Shown here: one piece after another, positions 17,042 through 24,664 of the stretch
Layout: every line of letters starts with the position of its first letter
Numbering within the stretch: the first letter of the stretch is position 1
DNA from: a bacterium
GTDB taxonomy: Bacteria > Chloroflexota > Dormibacteria > UBA8260 > Bog-877
Direction of reading: 5' to 3'
NCBI GenBank assembly: GCA_021791455.1
Contig: JAJYWM010000060.1
Span: 1 to 37,245, forward strand
DNA: 37,245 bases
Translations under genes and position numbers: made by a program
The notes under the pieces: model-generated
Database searches by the model: none
What the model was told of the DNA's origin: nothing
The model's input: only the letters and a program-made list of their open reading frames with translations

Positions 17042-18841
17042 TTATGGTTGCAGCTTGAACCTGGAGATCATCGCCTCGGTCACCAGCTTCGAGGTGGGCG
17101 CCGCGTCGTAGGCCCCCTCCCGCAGCGCCGCGGGCACCTGGGGGTAGCGGATGATGCAGATCATCGAGTACTGGGGGTCGCTGGCTGGAAAGACCTCCGT
17201 GAAGGAGTCGATGGTGTTGTTGCCGTAGACCCCCTTGCCGTTGGAGACCGACGAGGTCCCGGTCTTCCCGGCGATCTGGCCATACCAAGCCCCGGTCATC
17301 TTGGCCTCGAAGCCCGAGGCGCCGGGCACGTCGACCACCCCGACCATCATGTTGGTCAGCGTCTGTGCGGCCGCCGCGCTGATGACCCGCCTGGTCGCGG
17401 GCTTGATGTAGGTGGTGGGCTTGCCGCCGCCGGTGATGGCCGTGACCACGTGCGGCTGTACCCAGACCCCACCGTTGGCGATGGCGTTGACCGCGGCCAG
17501 CATCTGGATCGGGGTCGTCACGTAGCCCTGACCGAAGCTTGCCGTCGCCAGGGTCACGGGCTGCATCTGGGAGAAGGGAGGCAGCGGCTGGTTGGACGCG
17601 CCGGCCAGGTCAATTCCGGTCGGAGATCCGATTCCGAACGCCTTCATGTTCTGGTAGAAGGGCTTGGCACCCTCCCACTGCTCGATGTGAACTGCGCCCA
17701 CGTTGAGCGAGTCCTCCAGCACCCAGTTCATGGTGATCACGCCGTGGGACCTCAGGTCCCAGTCACGAATCTGCCAACCTTGGACGGTGACCTCGCCGGT
17801 CTCATCGAACGTCTCGTTGGGGGTGATTACGTGGCGGTTGAGCGCCCCCGCGAAGGTGATCAGCTTGCCCACGGATCCGGGCTCGTAGAGGTCGGCCACG
17901 CCGGCATCCTTGAACAGCTTCACCGGGGTCGTCGCATAGTCGTTGGCGTTGTAGCTCGGGTAGTCCGACCAGGCGACGATCCCCCCCGTGTGCACGTTCA
18001 TCACGATCATCGTGCCCGAGCTGGCGTTGACCTTCTTGACCTCGGCGGCGAGGTCCTTCTCGACCACCGCCTGGATGTTGGCGTCGAGACTGGTCTGCAG
18101 GTTCCGCCCATTCACGGCAGCCTGCTGGGGCGCCCCACTCAAGACGACCGGGTTGCCCTGGAGATCCTCCACCGACGACTGCTTGCCGGGCCTGCCCGCC
18201 AGGACACTGTTGTAGTACCCCTCCAGGCCGTACTGACCCTGGCCGTTCGCGTTCACGAACCCGATGACGTTGGCGGCCAGGCTGGTTCCCGGGACTCCGC
18301 CCGGCCCGTAGGTCGGGATCTCCCCCTGGATGGCGCCGATCTGGGCCAGGTTGAGTGCCGACACCCGGTTCTCAACCGCGGCCGACTGGGCCTTGGCCAG
18401 ATAGACGAAGTCCAGGGGACGGGAGAGGTCGGTCATCATCTGCGAGACCGAGCTGCCCAGCACCGGCGCGAGCTTGGTGGCGTACGAGAGACGCTGCTGC
18501 CGTGGGATCAGATTGGGATCCGCCCAGATGTCGTACACCGGGACGTTGCCGGCCAGCACCTGACCCTGGTCGTCCAGGATCAGGCCGCGGGTGGCCGGGA
18601 TAGTTACCTCCTGCACCTGGTCGGAGAGAGCCGCGGCGGCCAGCTGCTGCCCCTGACTGACCTGCAGCTCGAGCAGCCTGGCCCCCAGCCCGAAGACCGC
18701 GACCAGCAGGATGCCGGACAGGAGGGCAAGCCGACGGCGTGGATCGGCCAGGGTGGAGACGTTCTTGACATTCGCCTGGCTGGCGGGACGGCGAGCGCCC
18801 GAAGAGGCGGTGCGGCGGTTGGAGTAGGGCCGGGATGCCAC
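17042..18841 (-). CDS. ftsI: Class B penicillin-binding protein, septal transpeptidase
   Basis: Cross-links septal peptidoglycan and partners FtsW. The 599-residue product has a cytoplasmic basic tail, one membrane segment (about 38-54), a PBP dimerisation/pedestal domain starting near TIPATRGLILDDQG (80-93) and a transpeptidase domain. Active-site motifs are SVGK (Ser323, Lys326), SLN (378-380) and KTGT (526-529). The first is preceded by EPG as in other FtsI/PBP2-type proteins; the second has Leu where Ser is common. No PASTA repeats follow. GTG at 18841 lies four bases after the ftsL-like stop. Confidence 0.93.
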   Translation of the reverse strand: MASRPYSNRRTASSGARRPASQANVKNVSTLADPRRRLALLSGILLVAVFGLGARLLELQVSQGQQLAAAALSDQVQEVTIPATRGLILDDQGQVLAGNVPVYDIWADPNLIPRQQRLSYATKLAPVLGSSVSQMMTDLSRPLDFVYLAKAQSAAVENRVSALNLAQIGAIQGEIPTYGPGGVPGTSLAANVIGFVNANGQGQYGLEGYYNSVLAGRPGKQSSVEDLQGNPVVLSGAPQQAAVNGRNLQTSLDANIQAVVEKDLAAEVKKVNASSGTMIVMNVHTGGIVAWSDYPSYNANDYATTPVKLFKDAGVADLYEPGSVGKLITFAGALNRHVITPNETFDETGEVTVQGWQIRDWDLRSHGVITMNWVLEDSLNVGAVHIEQWEGAKPFYQNMKAFGIGSPTGIDLAGASNQPLPPFSQMQPVTLATASFGQGYVTTPIQMLAAVNAIANGGVWVQPHVVTAITGGGKPTTYIKPATRRVISAAAAQTLTNMMVGVVDVPGASGFEAKMTGAWYGQIAGKTGTSSVSNGKGVYGNNTIDSFTEVFPASDPQYSMICIIRYPQVPAALREGAYDAAPTSKLVTEAMISRFKLQP

Positions 18842-18845
18842 CGCC

Positions 18846-19265
18846 TCAGGCGCCCTTGAGCGCGACCAATACCGGCAGCAGAGGGTCGTTGCTTGAACGA
18901 GGGGCAGACGCCAGCACCTGCCAGGTGGGGGGCGGCGTGAAACCCATGCGCTCGGCCGCCACGTTCAGCGCCCCGGCGCTGTCTTGCTGTTCCAGCTCCT
19001 GGGCGAGAATCTGGGAGGTGTTGGCAAGCTGTGCCTTCTGGGCCTGCAGGGATGCCACCTGGTAGGTGAGCGCCGTCCCCTGAGCGGTCTCCGAGATGTA
19101 CCCGGTCGCCGCCAGGGTCAGGATGGCGACCAGGGGGAGGGCCGCCCAGGCGGCTCCGGTGCGCAGTCTGCTGCGCTGGCGGGCCCGGCTGGGCTGAGCT
19201 TCCTCATCGTCGAAGGGCAGATATCCAGGTCGGACACGAGGGCGAGGTGCGGCAATTGTGGTCAT
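18846..19265 (-). CDS. ftsL: FtsL/DivIC-like septum protein
   Basis: 139-residue bitopic protein: a charged N-terminal tail of about 37 residues, one membrane segment (about 38-58) and a helical, heptad-like stretch rich in Gln, Leu and Ala (YQVASLQAQKAQLANTSQIL). It then has a RMGFTPPPTW-type end reminiscent of the A-E-R-x-G-[FM] motif of FtsL/DivIC. The family is poorly conserved, so topology and position between rsmH and ftsI carry most of the weight. In other bacteria FtsL and FtsQ/DivIB form a complex that activates FtsWI. ATG at 19265. Confidence 0.8.
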   Translation of the reverse strand: MTTIAAPRPRVRPGYLPFDDEEAQPSRARQRSRLRTGAAWAALPLVAILTLAATGYISETAQGTALTYQVASLQAQKAQLANTSQILAQELEQQDSAGALNVAAERMGFTPPPTWQVLASAPRSSNDPLLPVLVALKGA

Positions 19266-19334
19266 GGCTACTTCTGCACTTGTTGCTGAGATGTGGATTG
19301 GGACGGTGCGGCGAGGCTGCGGTGGCGAGGTCGG

Positions 19335-20366
19335 TCAGGTGGCGTTCTGGGGCAGCCGGACGGCGGTGCGAAGCAGCGCGGAGCGCGCTCTCGGGTTCTT
19401 CGCCACCTCCTCTGGACTTGGTCTGATCGCCCGTCGGGAGGGCAGGGAGAGGGAGGCCCGGTGAGCGCAGGTGCAGATGGGCTGTGGGGGAGGACATACA
19501 CAATTCATTGCAAGGTTGTGGAGAAGACGTTTTGCAGTGGTGTCCTCAAGCGAGTGGAAGGAGATGACCCCCAAACGCCCACCGGGCCGAAGAATTTGAA
19601 TGGCAGCGGAGAGCCCAGTCGAGAGCTCCTCCAGCTCGTTGTTGACCGCGATCCGGAGGGCCATGAAGGTCCTCGTGGCAGGGTGAATGCGAGGCGGCCA
19701 GAACCGCCTCGGGATGGCTCCGGCGCAGATTGCGGCCAGCTCTGTGGTCGTGGTTATCGGCTTGAGCTGGCGCCGCTCCCCAAGGGCTCTCGCGATCGCC
19801 CGGGCGTGGCGCTCCTGGCCGAAGTCCGAGATGAGCTGCGCCAGCTCATCTCGGTCCACCTGGTTGACGATGTCTGCCGCTGTCCTGCCACCCGACAGGG
19901 GATCCATCCTCATGTCCAGGGGGCCCTCGACCTGAAAGCTGAAGCCGCGCTCCGGGTCGTCGAGCTGGATCGATGAGATGCCAAGGTCCATGACCACGAT
20001 GTCGGCCAGCAAGCCCTCTTCGGCCGCGATCCGCCCGAGGTCCGAAAAGCGGGCATGGCGCGCGCGGAAGGCGTCGCCGGCGAAGGCGAACCTCTGCCGG
20101 GCCCGCTCGACGGCGACCGGGTCCCGGTCCAATGCCAGAACCCGGCCGCCTGGGAGGACGTTGTCTAGGAATGCGGCCGAGGTTCCCCCTCCGCCGAGGG
20201 TGGCATCGATCACCTGCTGCCCGGGGCGGGGACCAAGGGTTTGCAGCAGCTCGGCGAGAAGGACCGGCTGGTGGTGGCCCGGGGCTAACCTGTGGACGTC
20301 CGCTGCTGGCGCATGGCGACGCCTGGACGGCTGAGTCGTGCTCACAGAGCCCAGCATGACGGTCAT
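19335..20366 (-). CDS. rsmH: 16S rRNA (cytosine1402-N4)-methyltransferase RsmH
   Basis: Methylates N4 of C1402 in 16S rRNA using S-adenosylmethionine. The 343-residue product contains HHQPVLLAELL near the start, the SAM-binding loop VIDATLGGGGTSAAF (about 52-66), DLGISSIQLDDPERGFSF and the C-terminal GGRLGVISFHSLED block. The start is the ATG at 20366, which overlaps the mraZ stop (ATGA). An ATG nine bases further in is a weaker alternative. Second gene of the division cluster in transcription order. A gap of about 70 bases to ftsL has no obvious feature. Confidence 0.96.
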   Translation of the reverse strand: MTVMLGSVSTTQPSRRRHAPAADVHRLAPGHHQPVLLAELLQTLGPRPGQQVIDATLGGGGTSAAFLDNVLPGGRVLALDRDPVAVERARQRFAFAGDAFRARHARFSDLGRIAAEEGLLADIVVMDLGISSIQLDDPERGFSFQVEGPLDMRMDPLSGGRTAADIVNQVDRDELAQLISDFGQERHARAIARALGERRQLKPITTTTELAAICAGAIPRRFWPPRIHPATRTFMALRIAVNNELEELSTGLSAAIQILRPGGRLGVISFHSLEDTTAKRLLHNLAMNCVCPPPQPICTCAHRASLSLPSRRAIRPSPEEVAKNPRARSALLRTAVRLPQNAT

Positions 20367-20836
20367 GCCTGCACCTCGGCCCCGGAAGTGGGGATCGATC
20401 CCTGGCCCAGCACCTGCGCGGCCCTGGTCCGGATTCGTTCCCACGACTCCGGCTCGATGCGCTTAGAGCGCTCCGCGAAGTGCTCTTCAGAGTAGATCTC
20501 GACCGCCTGGTTTAGCCCCACGAAGACCACGTTGCGGGAGAGGTCGGCGTGCTCCCGGAGCTGGGGCGCCAGCAGAAGACGGCCCTGAGCATCCCAGTTG
20601 ACCTGCTGTGAGGACGAGAAGAAGTGAAATAGGTAGTCGCGATAGTCCTGATCGGCGACGTCGGAGTAGTCGCGCTCTCCCACCAGCTTGTCCCAGTAGC
20701 TCGGGGGATACATCACCAGAGCGAACCCCGGGCCCTTGGTGACCACCCCTCCCAGCAGGCTGTCGCGGAACTTGGCGGGCACGGCGACTCGGCCCTTCTC
20801 GTCCAGAGCGTGCACGTAGGACCCGTAGAAGGCCAT
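20363..20836 (-). CDS. mraZ: Transcriptional regulator MraZ
   Basis: First gene of the dcw cluster; a DNA-binding protein with two AbrB-like swapped-hairpin repeats that usually represses its own operon. The 157-residue product shows the family start FYGSYVHALDEKGRVAVPAKFR and a second DxxGRxxL/P element, NWDAQGRLLLAPQLREHADL. ATG at 20836 with GGGAGG about 12 bases upstream. The direct repeats and promoter found upstream fit autoregulation. The C-terminal 20 residues are less conserved. Confidence 0.95.
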   Translation of the reverse strand: MAFYGSYVHALDEKGRVAVPAKFRDSLLGGVVTKGPGFALVMYPPSYWDKLVGERDYSDVADQDYRDYLFHFFSSSQQVNWDAQGRLLLAPQLREHADLSRNVVFVGLNQAVEIYSEEHFAERSKRIEPESWERIRTRAAQVLGQGSIPTSGAEVQA

Positions 20837-20883
20837 GGACGGCCGCTACCTCCCGATCCCATGGCTCATGCACTCCGCGAAGT

Positions 20884-20903
20884 TGATCACCACTTCTCCC
20901 CAC
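20884..20903 (-). promoter_or_regulatory. Putative MraZ operator, 10-bp direct repeats
   Basis: On the minus strand GTGGGGAGAA is followed directly by GTGGTGATCA, giving a GTGG element with 10-bp period between the predicted transcription start and mraZ. A related GTGGGGAAAA lies upstream of the promoter at 20968-20977. Known MraZ boxes are short G-rich direct repeats (such as TGGGN) with this helical spacing. The second repeat is imperfect. Confidence 0.4.
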
Positions 20904-20922
20904 CAATTTCTCGAATGGAGGG

Positions 20923-20951
20923 ACTGTATCAGTTCTGGGGCCGCAGGTCAA
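20923..20951 (-). promoter_or_regulatory. Sigma-70-type promoter for mraZ and the dcw cluster
   Basis: TTGACC (-35, 20946-20951) and TACAGT (-10, 20923-20928) are separated by 17 bases on the minus strand. The -35 box matches five of six consensus bases and the -10 box four. Transcription would begin near 20916, about 80 bases before the mraZ ATG. Confidence 0.55.
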
Positions 20952-21065
20952 CATCGCTGGGCATGTATTTTCCCCACGCGTGACTTCCGACGTGGTGGGG
21001 ATTCAAACCCACCTCAGCCCTGAAATCCTGACCAGATGGGCCGTGGCCAACGGTGGGTGGATCGG

Positions 21066-21091
21066 CGCAGGGGGGCGACGGCCCCCCTGCG
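21066..21091 (-). terminator. Perfect 11-bp GC hairpin after rnpB
   Basis: CGCAGGGGGGC and its exact complement GCCCCCCTGCG enclose a four-base loop GACG. It begins about five bases beyond the predicted RNase P RNA 3' end and is probably its transcription end or a 3' stabiliser. No T-run follows on the minus strand. Confidence 0.5.
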
Positions 21092-21096
21092 GGGAG

Positions 21097-21491
21097 GTGG
21101 TACGGCGGGCGGTAAGCCGAGTTCTGTGCCCGCTGGGGCCGCCCGCGCGGCGGGCCTCCCCCCCAGCGGCGATGGCCATCCATCTACGACGACGGTCACC
21201 CGTCGCCTCCAGCGACCCACCCGGGTGCCTGCGGACGAGCCGTCCGTGGGTGCCTGCACCCGCACCCTGCCGGGTCTTGCTCCGAGCGGGGTTTGCCTGG
21301 CCGGCCGGTCACCCGGCCGCCGGTGGGCTCTTACCCCACCATTTCACCTTCGCCGGCCCGACGCCGGCTGTGTCATTTCTGTGGCACTCTCCCTGAGGTT
21401 TCCCTCGCCGGGTGTTACCCGGCGCCCTGCTCTGCGGAGCTCGGACTTTCCTCGGCCGGTGTCTCCGGCCGCGACCATCTGCCCGCCACCA
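21097..21491 (-). ncRNA. rnpB: RNase P RNA, bacterial type A
   Basis: Catalytic RNA of RNase P, which matures tRNA 5' ends. On the minus strand the conserved 5' segment CCGGCCGAGGAAAGTCCGAG is followed by GCAGGGCGCCGGGTAAC and GAGAGTGCCACAGAAATGAC. AAGGTGAAATGGTGGGGTAAG, the AGCAAGACCC region and the 3' element CAGAACTCGGCTTAC come next, all in the order of type A RNase P RNAs. Helix P1 can form between GGCGGGC at 21481-21487 and its partner at 21104-21110. Ends are accurate to about ten bases. It lies between the DUF1648-like gene (40 bases away) and the mraZ promoter, all on one strand. Short open frames across it are not genes. Confidence 0.95.
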
Positions 21492-21531
21492 CTCCCATCG
21501 TAGGGCAGGGTGACCGGTCGCGGACAGCCCG

Positions 21532-21861
21532 CTAGGGCCGGGCCGCCGCTCGGGCCCGCCGGAGCGCCAGAACCTGAATCGCCAGCAGGATCAGGAGGAT
21601 GACCGCCATCGGCACGGCCACCGACTTGCTTCCAGCCCCAGACGTGGCCGCGACCACAAGCTCGAAGGCGGCCACCAGAATCCCGATGCCGGGGTAGATC
21701 AGCAGCCCGAGGGTCTTGCCCATCCACCGATCGGCGCGGTTGAGCCCGAAATGGAAGTCGAGTGGAATCCTGGCTCCAGGGGGCAGGTATAGGAACCCCC
21801 AGGCAGCCGCGGCGAGCATGAGCAGCAGGGGAATGAGCCCAACCAGCACTGCACCGTCCAT
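21532..21861 (-). CDS. Small DUF1648/SdpI-like membrane protein
   Basis: 109-residue protein with about three hydrophobic segments (near 4-24, 50-70 and 82-99). Between the first two lies PPGARIPLDFHFGLNRADRWMG, close to the DUF1648 pattern (P-x-x-IP-x-HF-x-x-x-G-x-x-D) found in SdpI-type immunity and related proteins. Here Asp precedes the Phe-His pair. Function unknown; there is no toxin-like gene beside it. The start is ATG at 21861 with GGGGGA about nine bases upstream; rnhA ends about 80 bases before it. The family call rests on one motif plus topology. Confidence 0.6.
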   Translation of the reverse strand: MDGAVLVGLIPLLLMLAAAAWGFLYLPPGARIPLDFHFGLNRADRWMGKTLGLLIYPGIGILVAAFELVVAATSGAGSKSVAVPMAVILLILLAIQVLALRRARAAARP

Positions 21862-21942
21862 CTTCAGATGTCCCCCAGCAATTTCATCAGCGGACCTCCA
21901 CCCTTGGCGCTTGGGGGCCGGACGTGGACCGGACGCCCCCCC

Positions 21943-22410
21943 TCAACGGCGCTGGAACTCCCGGCTGGCCTCGACTGCCAGATGGTCGACCCGATTGTTG
22001 CCCACGGAGTCCTGGTGGCCCCTGACGTGGGCGAACCTGACATGCCCGTCGAGCGACTCCAGGAGCCGGTCGATGGGCGGGAACAGATCTCTGTTGGCGT
22101 TGCGCTTCCAACCCTTGCTGAGCCAGCCGATCACGTTGAGTGAGTCCACGTGGAGCAGCAGCCCTTGGTCGGGGCTCCGCCGGCGGGAGAAGGCGGCGAG
22201 AGCCTCGCGTGCCGCCACCAGCTCCATGCGATTGTTGGTGGTGGAAGCCTCTCCTCCGGCCCCCTCCTCCACCCCGTCAGGCCACTGGATGAGGTAGCCC
22301 CACCCACCGGGCCCGGGGTTGCCGCTGCAGGCGCCGTCACTGTATGCGGGGACCCATTGCCGCTCGCTGGGGGCGCTCAAAGCAACAGGATCCGTTCGCA
22401 GTTTTCGCAC
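21943..22410 (-). CDS. rnhA: Ribonuclease HI
   Basis: Cleaves the RNA strand of RNA-DNA hybrids. The 155-residue product has all four acidic catalytic residues in context: Asp25 (YSDGACSGNPGPGGWG), Glu63 (NNRMELVA), Asp89 (HVDSLNVIGWL) and Asp142 (NNRVDHLA), plus the flexible-loop His132 (RGHQD). TTNNRMEL and GWKRN are typical of the E. coli-like enzyme. GTG at 22410 has AGGTGG upstream and makes a 34-base overlap with the preceding gene. A TTG at 22380 would overlap its stop by four bases and is a possible alternative. Last of the trpD-trmK-zinc ribbon-rnhA chain. Confidence 0.93.
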   Translation of the reverse strand: MRKLRTDPVALSAPSERQWVPAYSDGACSGNPGPGGWGYLIQWPDGVEEGAGGEASTTNNRMELVAAREALAAFSRRRSPDQGLLLHVDSLNVIGWLSKGWKRNANRDLFPPIDRLLESLDGHVRFAHVRGHQDSVGNNRVDHLAVEASREFQRR

Positions 22411-23069
22411 GTCACCACCTGTCCACCGCGCACCTCCTCCAGGATGCGGTGCGGCAGCGGTAGTCGACAGCCGCCGCAGCTGCCCCCCACAACCCGGGCG
22501 ACGGCGGGCTGTCGTCTCGCCGAAATGCGCCGGTAGAGGCGTTGGGTGGCCTCCGGAATCTCGGCCAGTGCGTCCCGGATGGCGGCTTCCGCCGCGGCCC
22601 GCTCCGCCACCTGGGCGCTCAGACGTTCCGAGTCCCGGGCCCGGACGACGACCAGCTCGGCCCGGCGACCCTCGCTGGCCCTCCTCAACCTGCTCACCTC
22701 GGCCTCGTCGGCTTCAACCAGGCCCATGTGCTCCAACTCGAGGTCTTCCAGCTGAGCGATCTGGCGCCGCAGGGTCGCCAGTTCGTGCTGGCGTCGCTCC
22801 AGCCCCGCCGGATTGCGCACGCTGCCGTCGTAGATGGCCCGTTCGTGGCTACCAGCGCGCTCTCGGATCTCGCCAACCTCCAACTCCAGCTGGCGCAACG
22901 CGGAGGTGTGAGCCCGCAGCGCCGCCTCGGCAGCCGCCAGGTCGGAGAGGAGCCCATCAAGGGTCGGGTCCCCCTCGGCTCGGGACGCGATGGCGACCCG
23001 TTCCTGCTCCAGCTTGTCCATGCGAGCCTCCGACTCCTCCAGCGCGGCCAGGAGCTCCGCCACGGTCAT
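22377..23069 (-). CDS. Coiled-coil protein with C4 zinc ribbon (DUF164-like)
   Basis: 230-residue protein. Residues about 5-175 are a long Ala/Glu/Arg/Leu-rich helical region with heptad character, and the C-terminus is a zinc ribbon using Cys198, Cys201, Cys221 and Cys224 (SCGGCRLPLP and CENCERILLL). This is the architecture of the widespread CT398/DUF164 family, whose role is unclear. Structural work on members suggests a nucleic-acid or protein scaffold. It starts with an ATGA overlap to the trmK-like stop and overlaps rnhA, so it is translated with them. In many genomes it neighbours rnhA or the YqfO/Nif3 gene. Confidence 0.85.
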   Translation of the reverse strand: MTVAELLAALEESEARMDKLEQERVAIASRAEGDPTLDGLLSDLAAAEAALRAHTSALRQLELEVGEIRERAGSHERAIYDGSVRNPAGLERRQHELATLRRQIAQLEDLELEHMGLVEADEAEVSRLRRASEGRRAELVVVRARDSERLSAQVAERAAAEAAIRDALAEIPEATQRLYRRISARRQPAVARVVGGSCGGCRLPLPHRILEEVRGGQVVTCENCERILLL

Positions 23070-23551
23070 CGGCGGACCAGGAGGAGCGAGTGGTAGACGT
23101 GGCCGCGCTCGACCGTGACTGAACGCCGGACGCTCCAGATGTCTCGGGCCGAGACCCAGCCGACGACCCGATCGACCTTCTGCATCGGCTGCAGGCAGAG
23201 CCAGGAGAGCTGGCGCGCGACATGCCAGTCCGATTCCAGGATCGTGGTCAGGGTGTGCCCGCCCAGGCCCGCGATCACCGCCCCGCGGCAGCCGAGGCCG
23301 AGCAGCGGCCTAAACCCCCAACCTTCGAGGATCGTGACTCCGGAAGTGGCTCCCAGCATCCGGCGGAGCTCGCCGGCGGGGCCGCCCGGCAGCTCGGTGG
23401 CGAAAACTCGCAGCCCGGGTGCCCGTGCCGCCAATTCCAGGGCCAGCCGCCCGTGGCCGCTGCCGACATCGGCCACCGGACCGTCTTGGGGGCACAGATT
23501 CAAGACCGCTTGGAGTCTCTTCCCGAGGCGCGCCCTGGTCACCGCGATCAA
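23066..23551 (-). CDS. trmK: TrmK-like tRNA (adenine22-N1) methyltransferase family protein
   Basis: 161-residue Rossmann-type methyltransferase-like protein. RLGKRLQAVLNL is followed by the SAM loop VADVGSGHGRLALELA (about 26-41), and IAGLGGHTL matches the IAGMGG motif of TrmK/YqfN. Known TrmK methylates N1 of A22 in some tRNAs. The protein is shorter than most TrmK (about 230), lacking much of the C-terminal coiled-coil region, so activity is uncertain. The start is TTG at 23551, in a TTGA overlap with trpD and with AAAGGTGG upstream; GTG at 23542 is possible. The usual partner, a Nif3-like protein, is absent, but the zinc-ribbon gene follows. Confidence 0.72.
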   Translation of the reverse strand: MIAVTRARLGKRLQAVLNLCPQDGPVADVGSGHGRLALELAARAPGLRVFATELPGGPAGELRRMLGATSGVTILEGWGFRPLLGLGCRGAVIAGLGGHTLTTILESDWHVARQLSWLCLQPMQKVDRVVGWVSARDIWSVRRSVTVERGHVYHSLLLVRR

Positions 23552-24600
23552 CCCGCCACCTTTGCCGAAACCAATATGAGACGCTCCAGCACCTCGAGCG
23601 CGGCCTTGCCGTCCAGGCTCATCCTAGCCATCTCGATCCCATCCTCGAATGTGGAGGCACGTCCCCCGGCGATCAGGGCGGCCGCTGAATTGAGCAGGAC
23701 GACATCGCGCATCGGGCCTTCCTCCCCCTCCAATATGCGGCGCGCGGTGGCGGCATTCTCCGCCGCATCCCCGCCGGCCAGGGCCGCGCTCGGCGCGGGC
23801 TCCAGCCCGAGCCCTACGGGATCGACCGTGCTGCCGGCAACCTCTCCCCCGGCCACGGTCCACAGTAGCGACGGGCCGTCCAGCCCCAGCTCGTCCAGGC
23901 CGTGCGGTCCACAGAAGACCAAAGCACGCCTTCTTCCCAGCCGGGAGAGGACGTGTGCCATCCGCTCCGCGAGATCCGGGCTCGCCACTCCCAGGGCCTG
24001 GTAGGGGACGTTGGCGGGATTAGCCAGCGGACCCAGGATGTTGAAGACGGTGCGGATCCCGAGCTCACTGCGAGGGGCGGCGACGTGGCGCATCGAGGGA
24101 TGGTAGGCGGGCGCGAACATGAACCCCATCCCCGCCTCCTCCACGCAAGCCGCCACTCCCGCGGGAGGCAGGGATACGGTGACCCCGAGCGCCTCCAGGA
24201 CGTCGGCGCTGCCGCAGCGGCTGCTCGCGGCCCGGTTCCCGTGCTTGGCGACCGGCAATCCGGCGCCGGCCACCACCATGGCGGCGACGGTGGAGATGTT
24301 GAACGTCCCCCGCCGGTCGCCACCGGTCCCGCAGGTGTCGACCGCATCAAGGCTCAGCTCCACCTTCACGCGGTGGGCCATCATCGACCCGACAAGGCCG
24401 ACCAACTCGGAGGTGGTCTCGCCCTTCGCGCGCCACACGGCGAGCAGCGCGCCCACCTGGGCTGAGCTGAGGGCTCCCTCCATCAGCGCATCCCCGAGGC
24501 GCTCTGAAAGGGAGACGCCGAGGTCGTAGCCTGAGAGCATCTGCTCCAGGACTGAACCCACTTCAAGGTTGAGCGGCTGTTCTACTCCCATTGCAAGCAT
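23548..24600 (-). CDS. trpD: Anthranilate phosphoribosyltransferase
   Basis: Transfers phosphoribose from PRPP to anthranilate, the second step of tryptophan synthesis. The 350-residue product has DTCGTGGD (88-95), FNIST (100-104) and KHGNRAASSRCGSADVLEALG (119-139), which bind PRPP and anthranilate and separate TrpD from nucleoside phosphorylases of the same fold. A FNILGPLANPA stretch near 200 is also typical. ATG at 24600 is preferred because homology begins just after it; ATG at 24591 is an alternative, and the longer open frame upstream overlaps the divergent hydrolase gene. No other trp gene is nearby. Confidence 0.93.
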   Translation of the reverse strand: MLAMGVEQPLNLEVGSVLEQMLSGYDLGVSLSERLGDALMEGALSSAQVGALLAVWRAKGETTSELVGLVGSMMAHRVKVELSLDAVDTCGTGGDRRGTFNISTVAAMVVAGAGLPVAKHGNRAASSRCGSADVLEALGVTVSLPPAGVAACVEEAGMGFMFAPAYHPSMRHVAAPRSELGIRTVFNILGPLANPANVPYQALGVASPDLAERMAHVLSRLGRRRALVFCGPHGLDELGLDGPSLLWTVAGGEVAGSTVDPVGLGLEPAPSAALAGGDAAENAATARRILEGEEGPMRDVVLLNSAAALIAGGRASTFEDGIEMARMSLDGKAALEVLERLILVSAKVAG

Positions 24601-24664
24601 GGAGTCTAAGCCACCGTTCTCCGGCTCACCCTGTCTCGCGTAACCTAGCCCACTGTGGTCGACC

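Noticed and set aside
17048..18859. 603-codon plus-strand open frame opposite ftsI
   Set aside because: Mirror frame of a verified penicillin-binding protein; no recognisable motif, rich in His, Arg and Gly as typical of antisense frames.
20990..21055. tRNA-like fragment (minus-strand GGTGGGTTTGAATCC next to a GGTCAGGATTTCAGG stretch)
   Set aside because: It resembles a T-arm and a D-arm, but there is no room for an anticodon arm and no acceptor stem pairs, so no intact tRNA is present. At most it is a remnant or chance similarity.
20929..21503. Small open frames across the rnpB region
   Set aside because: They run through conserved RNase P RNA elements on either strand; the RNA fully explains the conservation and no protein motif is seen.
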